DNA from: Alcaligenaceae bacterium
GTDB taxonomy: Bacteria > Pseudomonadota > Gammaproteobacteria > Burkholderiales > Burkholderiaceae_B
Reading direction: 5' to 3'
Assembly: GCA_013416455.1 (NCBI GenBank)
Contig: JACCES010000004.1
Location: 186,001 to 250,000 of the forward strand
DNA length: 64,000 nt
Part shown: positions 49,586 through 59,153 of the stretch, in pieces
Position numbering within the stretch: the stretch's first letter is position 1
Layout: each line of letters begins with the position of its first letter
The notes under the pieces: generated by a model
What the model was told of the DNA's origin: nothing
Databases searched by the model: none
What the model saw: only the letters and a program-made list of their open reading frames with translations
Translations under genes and position numbers: made by a program

Positions 49586-50710
49586 TTACTTGTAGACTTC
49601 CTTGCTGCCGTCCTGTTTCCAGGTGAAGATGTCGAAGCGGAAGTTCTTCAGGTCGCCCTGTTCATCCCAGGAAAGTTCGCCGATCGGCGTATTGACGCTG
49701 TTGGCGTGCAGCCATTGCGCCACTTTGGCCGGGTCGTCGGCGCCGGCGCCCTTGATGCCTTCGGCGATGGCCGTGGTGGCCGAAAACGCCGTCAGCTGGA
49801 AGGCGCCGCCCGGGTCGCGTTTTTTGTCCTGGAATGCCTTGACGATGTCGGCATTGGCGGGATCCTGTGTGAAGTCGGCCGGCAGGGTCACCAGCATGCC
49901 GTCGACCGAAGCGCCCGCGATGGCGTTGATGTCGGGGTTGCCCACGCCTTCCGGGCCCATGAATTTCACCTTGAGGCCCTGCTCGGCGCCCTGGCGCAGC
50001 AGCAGGCCCATTTCGGGGTGATAGCCGCCGTAGTAGACAAAGTCGGCGCCGCTGCCGCGGACCTTGGTGATGACTGCTGAATAATCGCTGTCGCCAGCGT
50101 TGATGCCTTCGAACATCGCCACCTTGACGCCGGCTTTTTCGAGTTCGGCGCGCACGGCCGATGCGATGCCCTGGCCGTAGGACTGCTTGTCGTGCAGGAC
50201 GGCCACGGCCTGCGGCTTGATCGTGTTGATGATGAAGTCGGCGGCGGCGGGGCCCTGCTGATCATCGCGCCCGATGGTGCGGAAGATCATTTCGTAGTTT
50301 TTGCCATCGGTGACCGCGGGCGCGGTGGCGGACGGCGAAATCATGAGCACGCCTTCGCTGTCGTAGATGTTGGTGGCGGCGATGGTGGCGCCCGAACATA
50401 CGTGGCCGACGACATAGTTGATGCCGTCATTGACGACGCGGTTGGCGACCACGGGCCCCTGCTTGGGTTCGCAGCCGTCGTCCATGACGACGGTTTCGAG
50501 CTGCTTGCCAAGCACTCCGCCGGATGCGTTGATCATCTCAACGGCGGTATCGACGCCTTCCTTGACCATGGCGCCGTATTGGGTCACCGCACCCGTGAAG
50601 GGCCCGGCAATGGCGATCTTGATGGTGTCATTGGCATGGGCTCCGGCGGAAATCAGCATGCCCGCGACGAGGCCCAGGGCGCTTGCAATGGGCGTGAATT
50701 TTGCTTTCAT
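49586..50710 (-). CDS. Branched-chain amino acid-binding protein (second LivJ paralogue)
   Basis: 374 residues, clearly a paralogue of the protein at 42798-43916: shared TIKIAIAGPFTGAVTQYG-type start, DDGCEPKQGPVVANRVV, IGRDDQQGPAAADFI, LHDKQSYGQGIAS and GDSDYSAVITK. The signal peptide ends near AGAHA. It is monocistronic with no permease genes beside it and probably delivers to LivHMGF located 7 kb away. GGGAGGA stands just before the ATG at 50710; the frame is open to 51214 only as antisense over oxyR. Confidence 0.93.
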   Translation of the reverse strand: MKAKFTPIASALGLVAGMLISAGAHANDTIKIAIAGPFTGAVTQYGAMVKEGVDTAVEMINASGGVLGKQLETVVMDDGCEPKQGPVVANRVVNDGINYVVGHVCSGATIAATNIYDSEGVLMISPSATAPAVTDGKNYEMIFRTIGRDDQQGPAAADFIINTIKPQAVAVLHDKQSYGQGIASAVRAELEKAGVKVAMFEGINAGDSDYSAVITKVRGSGADFVYYGGYHPEMGLLLRQGAEQGLKVKFMGPEGVGNPDINAIAGASVDGMLVTLPADFTQDPANADIVKAFQDKKRDPGGAFQLTAFSATTAIAEGIKGAGADDPAKVAQWLHANSVNTPIGELSWDEQGDLKNFRFDIFTWKQDGSKEVYK

Positions 50711-50808
50711 AAGTCCTCCCGAAAGTTTGCTGTCTAGCATACACCGGTGCCATGGGCTGGAATGCGTCGGGAAGACCGGGCTGGGGTAAACCCCAGGGCC
50801 GGCCGGCC

Positions 50809-51735
50809 CTAGACGATATAACGCACGCCCGGCAGTTGGCAGTCGCGGATGCTTGTGATCAGTGCGCGCATGGCGGCCGGCCGGGGAAAGCTCTTGCGCC
50901 AGATCAGCACCACGCGCCGGTCGGGCGCCGGTTTCTCGAAGGGTATGTAGCGCAGCAGCCGGTCTTCGGGGCCGGTGACATCCAGCGAACTGGCCGGCAT
51001 GACCGTGATGCCGATGCCGGCCGCGACCATGTGCCGGATGGTTTCCAGCGACGAACCCTCGAAGCTTCGCTGTATTCCTTCGCTGGAGGCCGAATAGCGG
51101 GCGAATTCCGGGCACACTTCCAGGACCTGATCGCGGAAGCAATGCCCCGTGCCCAGCAGCAGCATGGTCTGGTCCTTGAGCTCGCCCGAGGCGATGCGCT
51201 TGCGTTGCGCCCACGGGTGCTGCGCCGGCACGGCCACGAAAAAGGGTTCGTCATACAGCGGCTCGACCACCAGCCCGGTGTCCGGAATCGGCAGCGCGAC
51301 GATGGCGCAATCCAGTTCGCCCTGGCGCAGCAGTTCGAGCAGCCGCGTGGTGTAGTTTTCCTGAAGCACCAGCGGCATCTGCGGGGTCTGTTCCACCTGG
51401 GTCGGCACCAGACGGGGCAGCAGATAGGGGGCGATCGTGTAGATGATGCCCACGCGCAGCGGCCCGGCCAGCGGGTCTTCCCCCTGGCGGGCGATTTCCT
51501 TGATGATGGCGGCTTCTTCAAGCACCTTCTGGGCCTGGGACACCACACGCAGGCCGATATCGGTGACGGTGATTTCGCCGCCACCGCGTTCGAACAGGAC
51601 GACGCCCAGTTCGTCCTCCAGTTTGCGGATCGCCACCGACAGCGTCGGTTGGCTCACGAAGCAGGCCTCGGCCGCGCGCCCGAAATGGCGCTCACGGGCG
51701 ACGGCGACAATGTATTTGAGTTCGGTCAGTGTCAT
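50809..51735 (-). CDS. oxyR: Hydrogen-peroxide sensor regulator OxyR
   Basis: 308 residues, LysR family. The helix-turn-helix is at about 1-60 (RHFGRAAEACFVSQPTLSVA). Redox cysteines fall at Cys199 and Cys208 in GTGHCFRDQVLEVCPEF, the same numbers as in E. coli OxyR. Peroxide forms the disulfide and switches DNA binding. It is 10 bp behind recG, the usual betaproteobacterial recG-oxyR pair, and may control katA in the same window. Confidence 0.96.
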   Translation of the reverse strand: MTLTELKYIVAVARERHFGRAAEACFVSQPTLSVAIRKLEDELGVVLFERGGGEITVTDIGLRVVSQAQKVLEEAAIIKEIARQGEDPLAGPLRVGIIYTIAPYLLPRLVPTQVEQTPQMPLVLQENYTTRLLELLRQGELDCAIVALPIPDTGLVVEPLYDEPFFVAVPAQHPWAQRKRIASGELKDQTMLLLGTGHCFRDQVLEVCPEFARYSASSEGIQRSFEGSSLETIRHMVAAGIGITVMPASSLDVTGPEDRLLRYIPFEKPAPDRRVVLIWRKSFPRPAAMRALITSIRDCQLPGVRYIV

Positions 51736-51745
51736 GGGGTGTGCA

Positions 51746-53824
51746 TCAGCTCCTCAGCAGTTCCTGGCGGCCGCGCATCCAGCGCCGCAGATGGCGGTCG
51801 ACGTATCCGGGATGGGACGCCATCATTTCCGCCGCGGCCGCGCGCGCCTGTTCGATGATGTCGGAATCGGACTGAAGATCGGCGTAGCGCAGCAGTTCCT
51901 GGCCCGACTGGCGCATGCCCAGGAATTCGCCGGGACCGCGCTGTTCGAGATCCCGGCGGGCGATCTCGAAGCCGTCCGTCGTTTCGTACATGGCCTTGAG
52001 CCGGTCGCGCGCCACCATGCCCAGCGGCCCCTGGTACATGAGCACGCAGACCGACTGCCCGCCGCCGCGCCCCACCCTGCCCCGCAGCTGATGCAGCTGC
52101 GCCAGACCGAAGCGCTCGGCATGCTCGATGATCATCAGGTTGGCGTTGGCCACGTCGACCCCCACCTCGATGACCGTGGTCGCCACCAGCAGATGGATCG
52201 CTCCCCGCCGGAAGCCGTCCATGGCCTCTTGTTTCTCAGAGGAAGGCATGCGGCCATGCATGAGGCCCACCGCCATGTCGGGGAAGGCGGCGCTGAGCCA
52301 GGCATGCGTGTCGACGGCCGTCTGCAGCTGCAGGGCCTCGCTTTCTTCGACCAGCGGACATACCCAGTAGGCCTGCCTGCCGGCCCGGACTTCGCGGTGC
52401 ACCAGCGAGAGCACTTCCTCGCGGCGGGACTCCGAAACCAGCTTGGTGATCACCGGCGTGCGGCCGGGCGGAAGTTCGTCGATCACGGAAACGTCCAGGT
52501 CGGCGAAGAAGGTCATCGCCAGCGTGCGCGGGATGGGGGTGGCGCTCATGGTCAGTTGATGCGGCATCCGCCCCGCCCCGGTGTCGCCGCTGTCACCCTT
52601 GCGGTTGAGTTCCAGGCGCTGGGCGACACCGAAACGATGCTGCTCGTCAAGGACGACCAGGCCCAGGCGGGGAAAATGCACTTTGTCCTGAATGAGTGCC
52701 TGGGTGCCGATGACGAGATCGGCTTCGCCGGCCGCAATCGTTTCGAGCGCGGCGCGGCGCTGCCTGGCCGTGAGGCTGCCCGTCAGCCAGGTCACGCGTG
52801 CGCCCAGGGGCCGCAGCCATGCGCCGAGCTTGCTGAAATGCTGCTCTGCAAGGATTTCAGTCGGCGCCATGATGGCGACCTGCCAGCCGCTGGCGATGGC
52901 TTGCGCCGCCGCGAATGCGGCCACGATGGTCTTGCCGCTGCCGACATCGCCTTGCAGCAGGCGATGCATGGGATAGCCTCGCGCCAGATCCGCGGAGATC
53001 TCGGCGATCGCCCGTTCCTGAGCCGACGTCAACGCAAAGGGCAGGCTCGCGCGCAGGCGTTGCAGCAGTTCGGCGTCCGCCGCGGCCAGCGCCTGGGCGC
53101 GCTGCGACCTGCGGTGGCGGCGCGCCAGGGCGAGCGAGAGCTGCTGCGCCAGTAGTTCGTCGAACTTGATCCGGCGCCATGCGGGATGGCCGCGCTCGAC
53201 GAGCTCATGAATGGACATGCCGGCCGGCGGCGCGTGCAATATGCGTATGGCATCCTTGAAGGACGGCAGCGCCAGCGAGTGGCAGATGGATTCCGGCAAG
53301 GATTCCGACAGATCCGCCGTATCCAGGGCCTGTCCGATGGCGCGCCGCAGGGCGGATTGCGATAGGCCATCAGTGGTCGGATACACCGGTGTCAACGCGT
53401 CGGGCAGGGCCCCGCCCGCGGCGGTGACGCGGGGATGCACGATTTCGCAGCCATTGAAGCCCGACCTGACCTCGCCTCGCACGCGGATGCGGCGGCCCGT
53501 TTCCACCTGCCGCCTCTGATTGGGATAGAAGTGCAGCCAGCGCAGGCCGAGCCGGCCCGTGCCATCGGAAATGACGGCGACGAGCTGGCGGCGCGGCCGC
53601 AGCTGCACCTCGCTGTGCAGGACTTCGCCTTCCACCTGGACGGTCTGGCCGGGCAAGGCGCCGCCCACGGCGGAAACGCGGGTCTCGTCTTCGTAGCGGA
53701 TCGGCAGATGCACCACGAAGTCGGAGGCTTCCGACAGCCCCAGACGCCGGAACCTGCGCTCCAGCGGGGACTCGCCCTCACCTGCGGGCCGCGGGGTTTC
53801 CTCTTCCTTTGAAGGCTTGGTCAT
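51746..53824 (-). CDS. recG: ATP-dependent DNA helicase RecG
   Basis: 692 residues, close to E. coli RecG. The N-terminal wedge/OB domain (about 60-200) is followed by helicase motifs: QGDVGSGKTIVA, LDEQHRFGV (DEQH box), SATPIPRTLAM, and TTVIEVGVDVANANLMII to HQLRGRVGRG. It remodels stalled forks and branched DNA. The start at 53824 is chosen because the in-frame region above it overlaps ridA. Followed by oxyR. Confidence 0.96.
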   Translation of the reverse strand: MTKPSKEEETPRPAGEGESPLERRFRRLGLSEASDFVVHLPIRYEDETRVSAVGGALPGQTVQVEGEVLHSEVQLRPRRQLVAVISDGTGRLGLRWLHFYPNQRRQVETGRRIRVRGEVRSGFNGCEIVHPRVTAAGGALPDALTPVYPTTDGLSQSALRRAIGQALDTADLSESLPESICHSLALPSFKDAIRILHAPPAGMSIHELVERGHPAWRRIKFDELLAQQLSLALARRHRRSQRAQALAAADAELLQRLRASLPFALTSAQERAIAEISADLARGYPMHRLLQGDVGSGKTIVAAFAAAQAIASGWQVAIMAPTEILAEQHFSKLGAWLRPLGARVTWLTGSLTARQRRAALETIAAGEADLVIGTQALIQDKVHFPRLGLVVLDEQHRFGVAQRLELNRKGDSGDTGAGRMPHQLTMSATPIPRTLAMTFFADLDVSVIDELPPGRTPVITKLVSESRREEVLSLVHREVRAGRQAYWVCPLVEESEALQLQTAVDTHAWLSAAFPDMAVGLMHGRMPSSEKQEAMDGFRRGAIHLLVATTVIEVGVDVANANLMIIEHAERFGLAQLHQLRGRVGRGGGQSVCVLMYQGPLGMVARDRLKAMYETTDGFEIARRDLEQRGPGEFLGMRQSGQELLRYADLQSDSDIIEQARAAAAEMMASHPGYVDRHLRRWMRGRQELLRS

Positions 53825-53849
53825 GAGCCGATGGGCGGAGCCCGGCCCT

Positions 53850-54236
53850 TCAGAGCACGACGATGGCTTCGACCTCGAACTGCGCGCCCTTGGGCAGACT
53901 GGCCACACCGATGGTGGAACGGGCCGGATACGGCTGCGGAATGATGTCGGCCATGATGGCATTGACGCTGCCGAACTTGCTCAGATCGGTCAGGAACAGT
54001 GTCAGCTTGACGATATCGTCGAGCGTGCCGCCGGCCGCTTCGATGACGGCCCTCATGTTGGCGAATGCCTGGCGGACCTGGCCTTCGAAATTTTCGGACA
54101 CCAGTTCGCCGGTGCCGGGTTCCAGACCGATCTGGCCGGAAAGATAGAGTGTGCGCCCGCCGCTGACCGCGGCGGCCTGCGAATAGGGGCCGACAGCCGC
54201 GGGCGCTGCGTCGGTATGGATGATTTCCTTTGCCAT
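53850..54236 (-). CDS. ridA: RidA-family 2-iminobutanoate/2-iminopropanoate deaminase
   Basis: 128 residues, standard length. It contains AAVGPYSQAAAVSGGRTLYLSGQIGL and ends TIGVASLPKGAQFEVEAIVV, with the conserved Arg before STIGV that binds substrate. RidA removes reactive enamine/imine intermediates from PLP enzymes. It is 25 bp upstream of recG. Confidence 0.95.
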   Translation of the reverse strand: MAKEIIHTDAAPAAVGPYSQAAAVSGGRTLYLSGQIGLEPGTGELVSENFEGQVRQAFANMRAVIEAAGGTLDDIVKLTLFLTDLSKFGSVNAIMADIIPQPYPARSTIGVASLPKGAQFEVEAIVVL

Positions 54237-54326
54237 GGCCGGTATCCTCAGGTGTGTTGCTGAATCGGATCGCGATTTTCGCTATCTATCGAAGTGTACG
54301 CGGCTATAGCTTGAATCAACAAGGAC

Positions 54327-55103
54327 CTATTTTTCGACGAAGGCCCGCTCGATGACGTAATCGCCCGGCTGGCCGACGCCGGCGGAGACGGTGAAACCCC
54401 GCTTGTCCAGCATGCCGGAGATATCGGCAAGCATGGCGGGGCTGCCGCAGATCATGGCCCGGTCGGTTGCCGGATCGAGCGGCGGCAGGCCGATGTCTTC
54501 GAACAGCTTGCCGGTTTCCACCAGTTGCGTAATGCGGCCTTCGTTGCGGAAGGCCTCGCGCGTGACCGTGGGGTAATAGATGAGCTTGTCCCTTACGAAT
54601 TCGCCGAAATATTCATTGGCGGGCAGTTCGTCGCGGATGTAGTCGTGGTAGGCGAGCTCGCTCTTGTAGCGCACGCCATGCAGCAACACGACTTTTTCGA
54701 AACGCTCGTAGGTTTCAGGGTCTTTGATGATGCTCATGAAGGGCGCCAGCCCGGTGCCCGTGGCGAACAGATACAGATGCTTGCCGGGCAGAAGGTCGCC
54801 CACCACCAGGGTACCGACCGGCTTGCGGCTCACCAGCACATCGTCGCCCACCCGCAGGTGCTGCAGGCGGGACGTCAGCGGGCCGTCGGGCACCTTGATG
54901 CTCAGGAACTCGAGATTTTCTTCGTAGTTGGCGCTGGCGATGCTGTAGGCGCGCATCAGCGGTTTGCCCGAAACTTCGAGGCCGAGCATGACGAAATGGC
55001 CATTATGGAAACGAAGGCCGGAATCGCGTGTGGTGGTGAAGGAAAAAAGCGTGTCGTTCCAGTGATGCACGCTGAGTACTTTTTCAGTATTGAAAGCTGC
55101 CAT
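54327..55103 (-). CDS. fpr: Ferredoxin/flavodoxin-NADP+ reductase
   Basis: 258 residues. FAD-binding RAYSIAS near residue 48, the NADP-binding FATGTGLAPFMSI near 113, and CGSPAML late in the protein; the C-terminal AFVEK matches the bacterial Fpr class. It passes electrons between NADPH and ferredoxin or flavodoxin under oxidative or iron stress. The ATG at 55103 gives the conserved MAAFNTEKVLSVHHWN. It is divergent from the iron ABC operon. Confidence 0.95.
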   Translation of the reverse strand: MAAFNTEKVLSVHHWNDTLFSFTTTRDSGLRFHNGHFVMLGLEVSGKPLMRAYSIASANYEENLEFLSIKVPDGPLTSRLQHLRVGDDVLVSRKPVGTLVVGDLLPGKHLYLFATGTGLAPFMSIIKDPETYERFEKVVLLHGVRYKSELAYHDYIRDELPANEYFGEFVRDKLIYYPTVTREAFRNEGRITQLVETGKLFEDIGLPPLDPATDRAMICGSPAMLADISGMLDKRGFTVSAGVGQPGDYVIERAFVEK

Positions 55104-55258
55104 GAGCCTGTATTGGAAGATGGTTGGCGATAGTCGACAGATGCAACCCATAAGGATAAGGCAATGAAATGAAAATGGGCGCCGATCTTTCAGGTTTCCT
55201 TAAGCTGGATCAAAGAAATGGCACTCATGCGCCCCACAGCCTAGAGCCTCTGCCTATT

Positions 55259-55282
55259 TGAGAATCATTATTATTCTATAAT
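55259..55282 (+). promoter_or_regulatory. Fur-like box overlapping a promoter for the iron ABC operon
   Basis: TGAGAATCATTATTATTCT (55259-55277) matches the A/T-rich hexamer pattern of Fur sites (AATGATTCTC on the other strand). It abuts a perfect TATAAT -10 (55277-55282), 105 bp before fbpA. Fur bound here would block RNA polymerase when iron is plentiful. Confidence 0.7.
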
Positions 55283-55387
55283 GCGCTTTTCAAAAAGTCT
55301 GGTCGCCCCCCGGACACCGGCTGCGGCCTTCCGGATCAGGCGACCATCGAGCGGCCCGCGGGGGCCGCCTTCCACCGGAGACGACCC

Positions 55388-56437
55388 ATGCCATTCGAGC
55401 CCGTACAGCGTCCATTATCCCGTATCGCCCTATCGGCAGGTGCGATTATCCTGTCCAGCATGGCCTGGGCGGCCGCCGCCCAGGAAGTCAGCCTCTACAC
55501 CACGCGCGAACCGCGTCTGATCCAGCCGCTGCTGGATGAATTCACCAAAGACACCGGCGTCAAGGTCAATACCGTTTTCGTCAAGGACGGTCTGATCGAG
55601 CGGGTGAAGGCCGAAGGCGACAAGTCGCCCGCCGACGTGCTCATGACGGTGGACATCGGCAATCTTCTCGATCTGGTCGAAGCCGGCGTGACCCAGCCGG
55701 TCGACTCCAGCGTATTGCGGGACGCCATACCCGAGAACCTGCGCGGCGCCGACAATCAGTGGTACACCCTTTCCCTGCGCGACCGTGTCGCCTACGTCGC
55801 CACGGAGCTCGACGTGGGCGCCATCACCTACGAAGCCTTCGCCGATCCGCGCTGGAAGGGCAAGGTATGCATCCGCTCGGGCCAGCACCCGTACAATACG
55901 GCGCTCATCGCCGCCATGATCGCCCACAATGGCCTGGAAGCCACCGAGAACTGGCTGCGCAACGTCAAGAACAATCTGGGGCGCAAGGCCGCCGGCGGCG
56001 ACCGCGACGTCGCGCGCGATATTCTGGGCGGCATCTGCGACGTCGGCATCGCCAATGCCTATTACGTCGGCCGCATGAAGAACGCCGAGCCCGGCACCGA
56101 CGCCCACAAATGGGGCGAAGCCATCAAGGTCGTTAGGCCCACCTTCGCCAACGAGAAAAGCCGTGGCACCCACGTGAACATTTCGGGCGCCGCGGTGGCC
56201 CGCCATGCGCCCAACCGCGACGAAGCCGTGAAGTTGCTGGAATACCTGGTGTCCGACAAGGCCCAGAGCATGTATGCGAAGGCCAACTACGAGTATCCGG
56301 TCAAGGAAGGTGTGGAGCTCGACCCGGTCGTGGCCAGCTTCGGCAAGCTGATCATCGACCCTCTGCCTCTCACCGAAATCGCCAAGCACCGCAAAGAGGC
56401 CAGCGATCTGGTGGACAAGGTTGGCTTCAACAACTGA
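55388..56437 (+). CDS. fbpA: Ferric iron ABC transporter substrate-binding protein (FbpA/FutA type)
   Basis: 349 residues. Signal peptide ends near AWAAAAQE. EVSLYTTREPRLIQPLLDEF begins the mature fold, and IANAYYVG supplies the adjacent tyrosines that ligate Fe3+. GGAG precedes the ATG. It is first gene of a three-gene operon behind a Fur-like box. Confidence 0.93.
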   Translation: MPFEPVQRPLSRIALSAGAIILSSMAWAAAAQEVSLYTTREPRLIQPLLDEFTKDTGVKVNTVFVKDGLIERVKAEGDKSPADVLMTVDIGNLLDLVEAGVTQPVDSSVLRDAIPENLRGADNQWYTLSLRDRVAYVATELDVGAITYEAFADPRWKGKVCIRSGQHPYNTALIAAMIAHNGLEATENWLRNVKNNLGRKAAGGDRDVARDILGGICDVGIANAYYVGRMKNAEPGTDAHKWGEAIKVVRPTFANEKSRGTHVNISGAAVARHAPNRDEAVKLLEYLVSDKAQSMYAKANYEYPVKEGVELDPVVASFGKLIIDPLPLTEIAKHRKEASDLVDKVGFNN

Positions 56438-58190
56438 GACTTCTCCCCTGGCCGCCCCACCGCCCGATCCGGCGGCGGCCCTTTCATCCGGCGGCGCGGC
56501 GGCCCCGCGCGGCAGCTTCGCCGGCAGGATGCGGCTGTTCCTGGCAACGGAAGCGGGCGGCCCCTGGCTGGCGGCGGCCGTCCTCATCGCCGCCGGCGTG
56601 CTGGCGCCGGTCGTCACGCTCATCTGGTATGCCAGCCGCGGCTCGTTCGAACACTGGCGGCACCTGCTCGACCATGTGCTTCCACAGGCGTTCATGAACA
56701 CCACCCTGCTGCTGGCCGGCGTGGCCGTGCTGGTGACCGCCCTGGGGGTAGGGGCCGCCTGGCTGATCACCGCCTACCGGTTCCCCGGCCGCTCGGTGCT
56801 GTCCTGGGCGCTGCTGCTGCCCCTGGCGGTTCCCACCTACATCGTCGCCTTCGCCTACCTCGACATCCTGCATCCCATCGGGCCGGTCCAGACCTTCATC
56901 CGCGATCTGCTGGGCTATTCCAGTCCGCGCCAGTTCCGCCTGCCCGATTTGCGCTCCCTGCCGGGCGCCATCGTCCTGCTCGGCTTCGTGCTCTACCCCT
57001 ATGTCTATCTGAGCACGCGCATCATGTTCGCCACCCAGGCGGCCAGCCTGCTCGAAGCCGCCCGCGTGCTGGGCGAATCCGGCCGGGGCGTGTTCTTCCG
57101 CGTGGCGCTCCCGATGGCGCGCCCCGCCATCGCGGTGGGCTTGAGCCTGGCCCTGCTCGAAGCCCTGAACGATATCGGCGCCTCCGAATTCCTGGGTGTG
57201 CAGACGCTCACCGTTTCCGTCTATACGACGTGGGTCACACGCAATGACCTGGCGGGCGCGGCCCAGATCGCCCTGGCCATGCTGACCATGGTCGCCGTGC
57301 TGGTGCTCATGGAACGGCGCGGCCGCAAGCGCCAGCGCTATGCCTCCAACCTGCGTGCCCGCGCGGTTCAGCCGCGCCAGCTGCGCGGGCTGCGGGCCGC
57401 CATCGCAGCCGGCCTGGGCTGGGCACCCGTGATTATCGGCTTCGTCGCGCCCGCCATCTATCTCGGCAACGAAACCTTCAAGCATCTGGCGATTGCCGGC
57501 AGCGTCTCCGATCAGCTGCTGGCCAGCGCCTGGAACACGCTGAAAGTCGCGTTGCTGGCCACCTTCTTCACCCTGCTGTGCGGCCTCGCCGTTGCATGGG
57601 CCGCCCGCGCCATCCGGCACTCCGACCGCCCGACCCTCGCACGCATATGCGCACGCATCGCCACCAGCGGCTATGCCATCCCGGGGACGGTGCTCGCCAT
57701 CGGCCTGCTCGCGCCCATCATCGCCTTCGACAGCCTGTTGTCCACCCTCTGGGGCCGCCTGAGCGGCGCCGACCCGGCCTTGTGGCTCATGGGTTCGGTC
57801 GGCGCGCTGGTCTGTGCCTACGTGATCCGCTTCCTGGCGATTTCCGTGGGCGGTATGGAAAGCGGCCTGGCGCGGATCCCGCCGTCGATGGAACAGGCCG
57901 CCCGCCTGCTGGGGGAATCTCCGTCAGGCACCCTGCGCCGCATCCACCTGCCGCTGCTGAGGCCCGCCATCGGCGCGGCGGGGCTGCTGGTCTTCGTGGA
58001 TGCCATGAAAGAATTGCCCGCCACCTTACTGCTGCGTCCGGCGGGCTTCGAAACCCTGGCGACCTGGCTGTATGCCGAAGCATCCCGCGGCACCTACGAA
58101 GAAGGCGCCGTGGCCGCCCTCGCCATCGTGCTGGCCGGCCTGCTGCCCGTCGTGCTGCTGGCGCGCACGCAGCTGAAACCAGTGTATTGA
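56421..58190 (+). CDS. fbpB: Ferric iron ABC transporter permease (fused, FbpB type)
   Basis: 589 residues, two permease halves with about 12 membrane segments and two EAA loops (EAARVLGESGRGVFFRVALP and EQAARLLGESPSGTLRRIHL). The likely start is TTG at 56421, inside the last 17 bp of fbpA, with AAGG adjacent; ATG at 56529 (residue 37) is the alternative. The N-terminal 40 residues are low complexity, so the exact start is uncertain. Confidence 0.9.
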   Translation: MASTTETSPLAAPPPDPAAALSSGGAAAPRGSFAGRMRLFLATEAGGPWLAAAVLIAAGVLAPVVTLIWYASRGSFEHWRHLLDHVLPQAFMNTTLLLAGVAVLVTALGVGAAWLITAYRFPGRSVLSWALLLPLAVPTYIVAFAYLDILHPIGPVQTFIRDLLGYSSPRQFRLPDLRSLPGAIVLLGFVLYPYVYLSTRIMFATQAASLLEAARVLGESGRGVFFRVALPMARPAIAVGLSLALLEALNDIGASEFLGVQTLTVSVYTTWVTRNDLAGAAQIALAMLTMVAVLVLMERRGRKRQRYASNLRARAVQPRQLRGLRAAIAAGLGWAPVIIGFVAPAIYLGNETFKHLAIAGSVSDQLLASAWNTLKVALLATFFTLLCGLAVAWAARAIRHSDRPTLARICARIATSGYAIPGTVLAIGLLAPIIAFDSLLSTLWGRLSGADPALWLMGSVGALVCAYVIRFLAISVGGMESGLARIPPSMEQAARLLGESPSGTLRRIHLPLLRPAIGAAGLLVFVDAMKELPATLLLRPAGFETLATWLYAEASRGTYEEGAVAALAIVLAGLLPVVLLARTQLKPVY

Positions 58191-58197
58191 TATAGAC

Positions 58198-58983
58198 ATG
58201 TCCGATCTGCTCGAACTGGAACACATCTCCCTGGCCTACGACACGCCCGAAGGCCCGCTTCCGGTGGTGACCGGCCTGGACCTCAGCCTGCAACGCGGCC
58301 ATATCGGCTGCCTGCTGGGCGCATCGGGTTGCGGCAAGACGACCATATTGCGGGCCATCGCGGGCTTCGAGCCATTGCGCGCCGGCCGCATATGCCTGGG
58401 CGGCAGGGTCATTTCCGCGCCGGACAAGGCCATCGAGCCGCAAGATCGCCATGTAGGCATGATGTTCCAGGACTACGCCCTCTTCCCCCACCTCAGCGTC
58501 GAAGGAAACATTGCCTTCGGGCTGCGCCGCTGGGAAAAGCCCCGTCGCCAGGCCCGTGTGCAGGCTTTGCTCGAATTGGTGGGCCTGCAGGACACGCGGC
58601 AGCGCTTTCCCCATGAAATCTCGGGGGGGCAGCAACAGCGCGTCGCCCTGGCGCGCGCCCTGGCGCCCGAACCGGAACTGCTGTTGCTGGACGAACCCTT
58701 CTCGAACCTGGACGTCGACACCCGGGAACGGCTGGCATTCGAAGTGCGCGACATTCTCAAGAAAACCGGCCACACCGCCCTGCTGGTCACTCACAATCAG
58801 GCGGAAGCCTTTGCCATAGCCGACCGCATCGGCGTCATGCACTGCGGCAGCATCGTGCAATGGGACACGCCCTATGCCCTGCATCACGCGCCGGCCACCC
58901 CTTTCGTGGCCGACTTCGTCAAGCGCGAGGCGCTGATGGCCCAGCGCGCCCGCGCCTATCAGCGCGGCCTGGCGGCCGAGTAA
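58198..58983 (+). CDS. fbpC: Ferric iron ABC transporter ATPase (FbpC type)
   Basis: 261 residues. Walker A GASGCGKTT, signature ISGGQQQRVALARAL, Walker B LLLLDEPFSNLD. It is shorter than typical FbpC (about 350), lacking most of the C-terminal regulatory domain. It starts eight bases after fbpB and energises the Fe3+ importer. Confidence 0.93.
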   Translation: MSDLLELEHISLAYDTPEGPLPVVTGLDLSLQRGHIGCLLGASGCGKTTILRAIAGFEPLRAGRICLGGRVISAPDKAIEPQDRHVGMMFQDYALFPHLSVEGNIAFGLRRWEKPRRQARVQALLELVGLQDTRQRFPHEISGGQQQRVALARALAPEPELLLLDEPFSNLDVDTRERLAFEVRDILKKTGHTALLVTHNQAEAFAIADRIGVMHCGSIVQWDTPYALHHAPATPFVADFVKREALMAQRARAYQRGLAAE

Positions 58984-59097
58984 CGGCCTGTTGCGGCCGC
59001 TGGATCACCGGCGCCGGACATCCCGGCCACCCGCCATCGTGGCCGCGGTCTGAAGAATCCCGGCATTTCGCAGGCCCCGGAAGAGGCAGGCACAGAA

Positions 59098-59134
59098 GAA
59101 AGGGCTGAATCCCGTACGGGAATTCAGCCCTTTC
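59098..59134. terminator. Strong bidirectional terminator hairpin
   Basis: GAAAGGGCTGAAT and ATTCAGCCCTTTC form a perfect 13-bp stem around CCCGTACGGG, between the ends of fbpC (+) and dctM (-). T-rich tracts lie on both sides. Confidence 0.75.
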
Positions 59135-59153
59135 CGGTTTCCAGGCAATGAGC

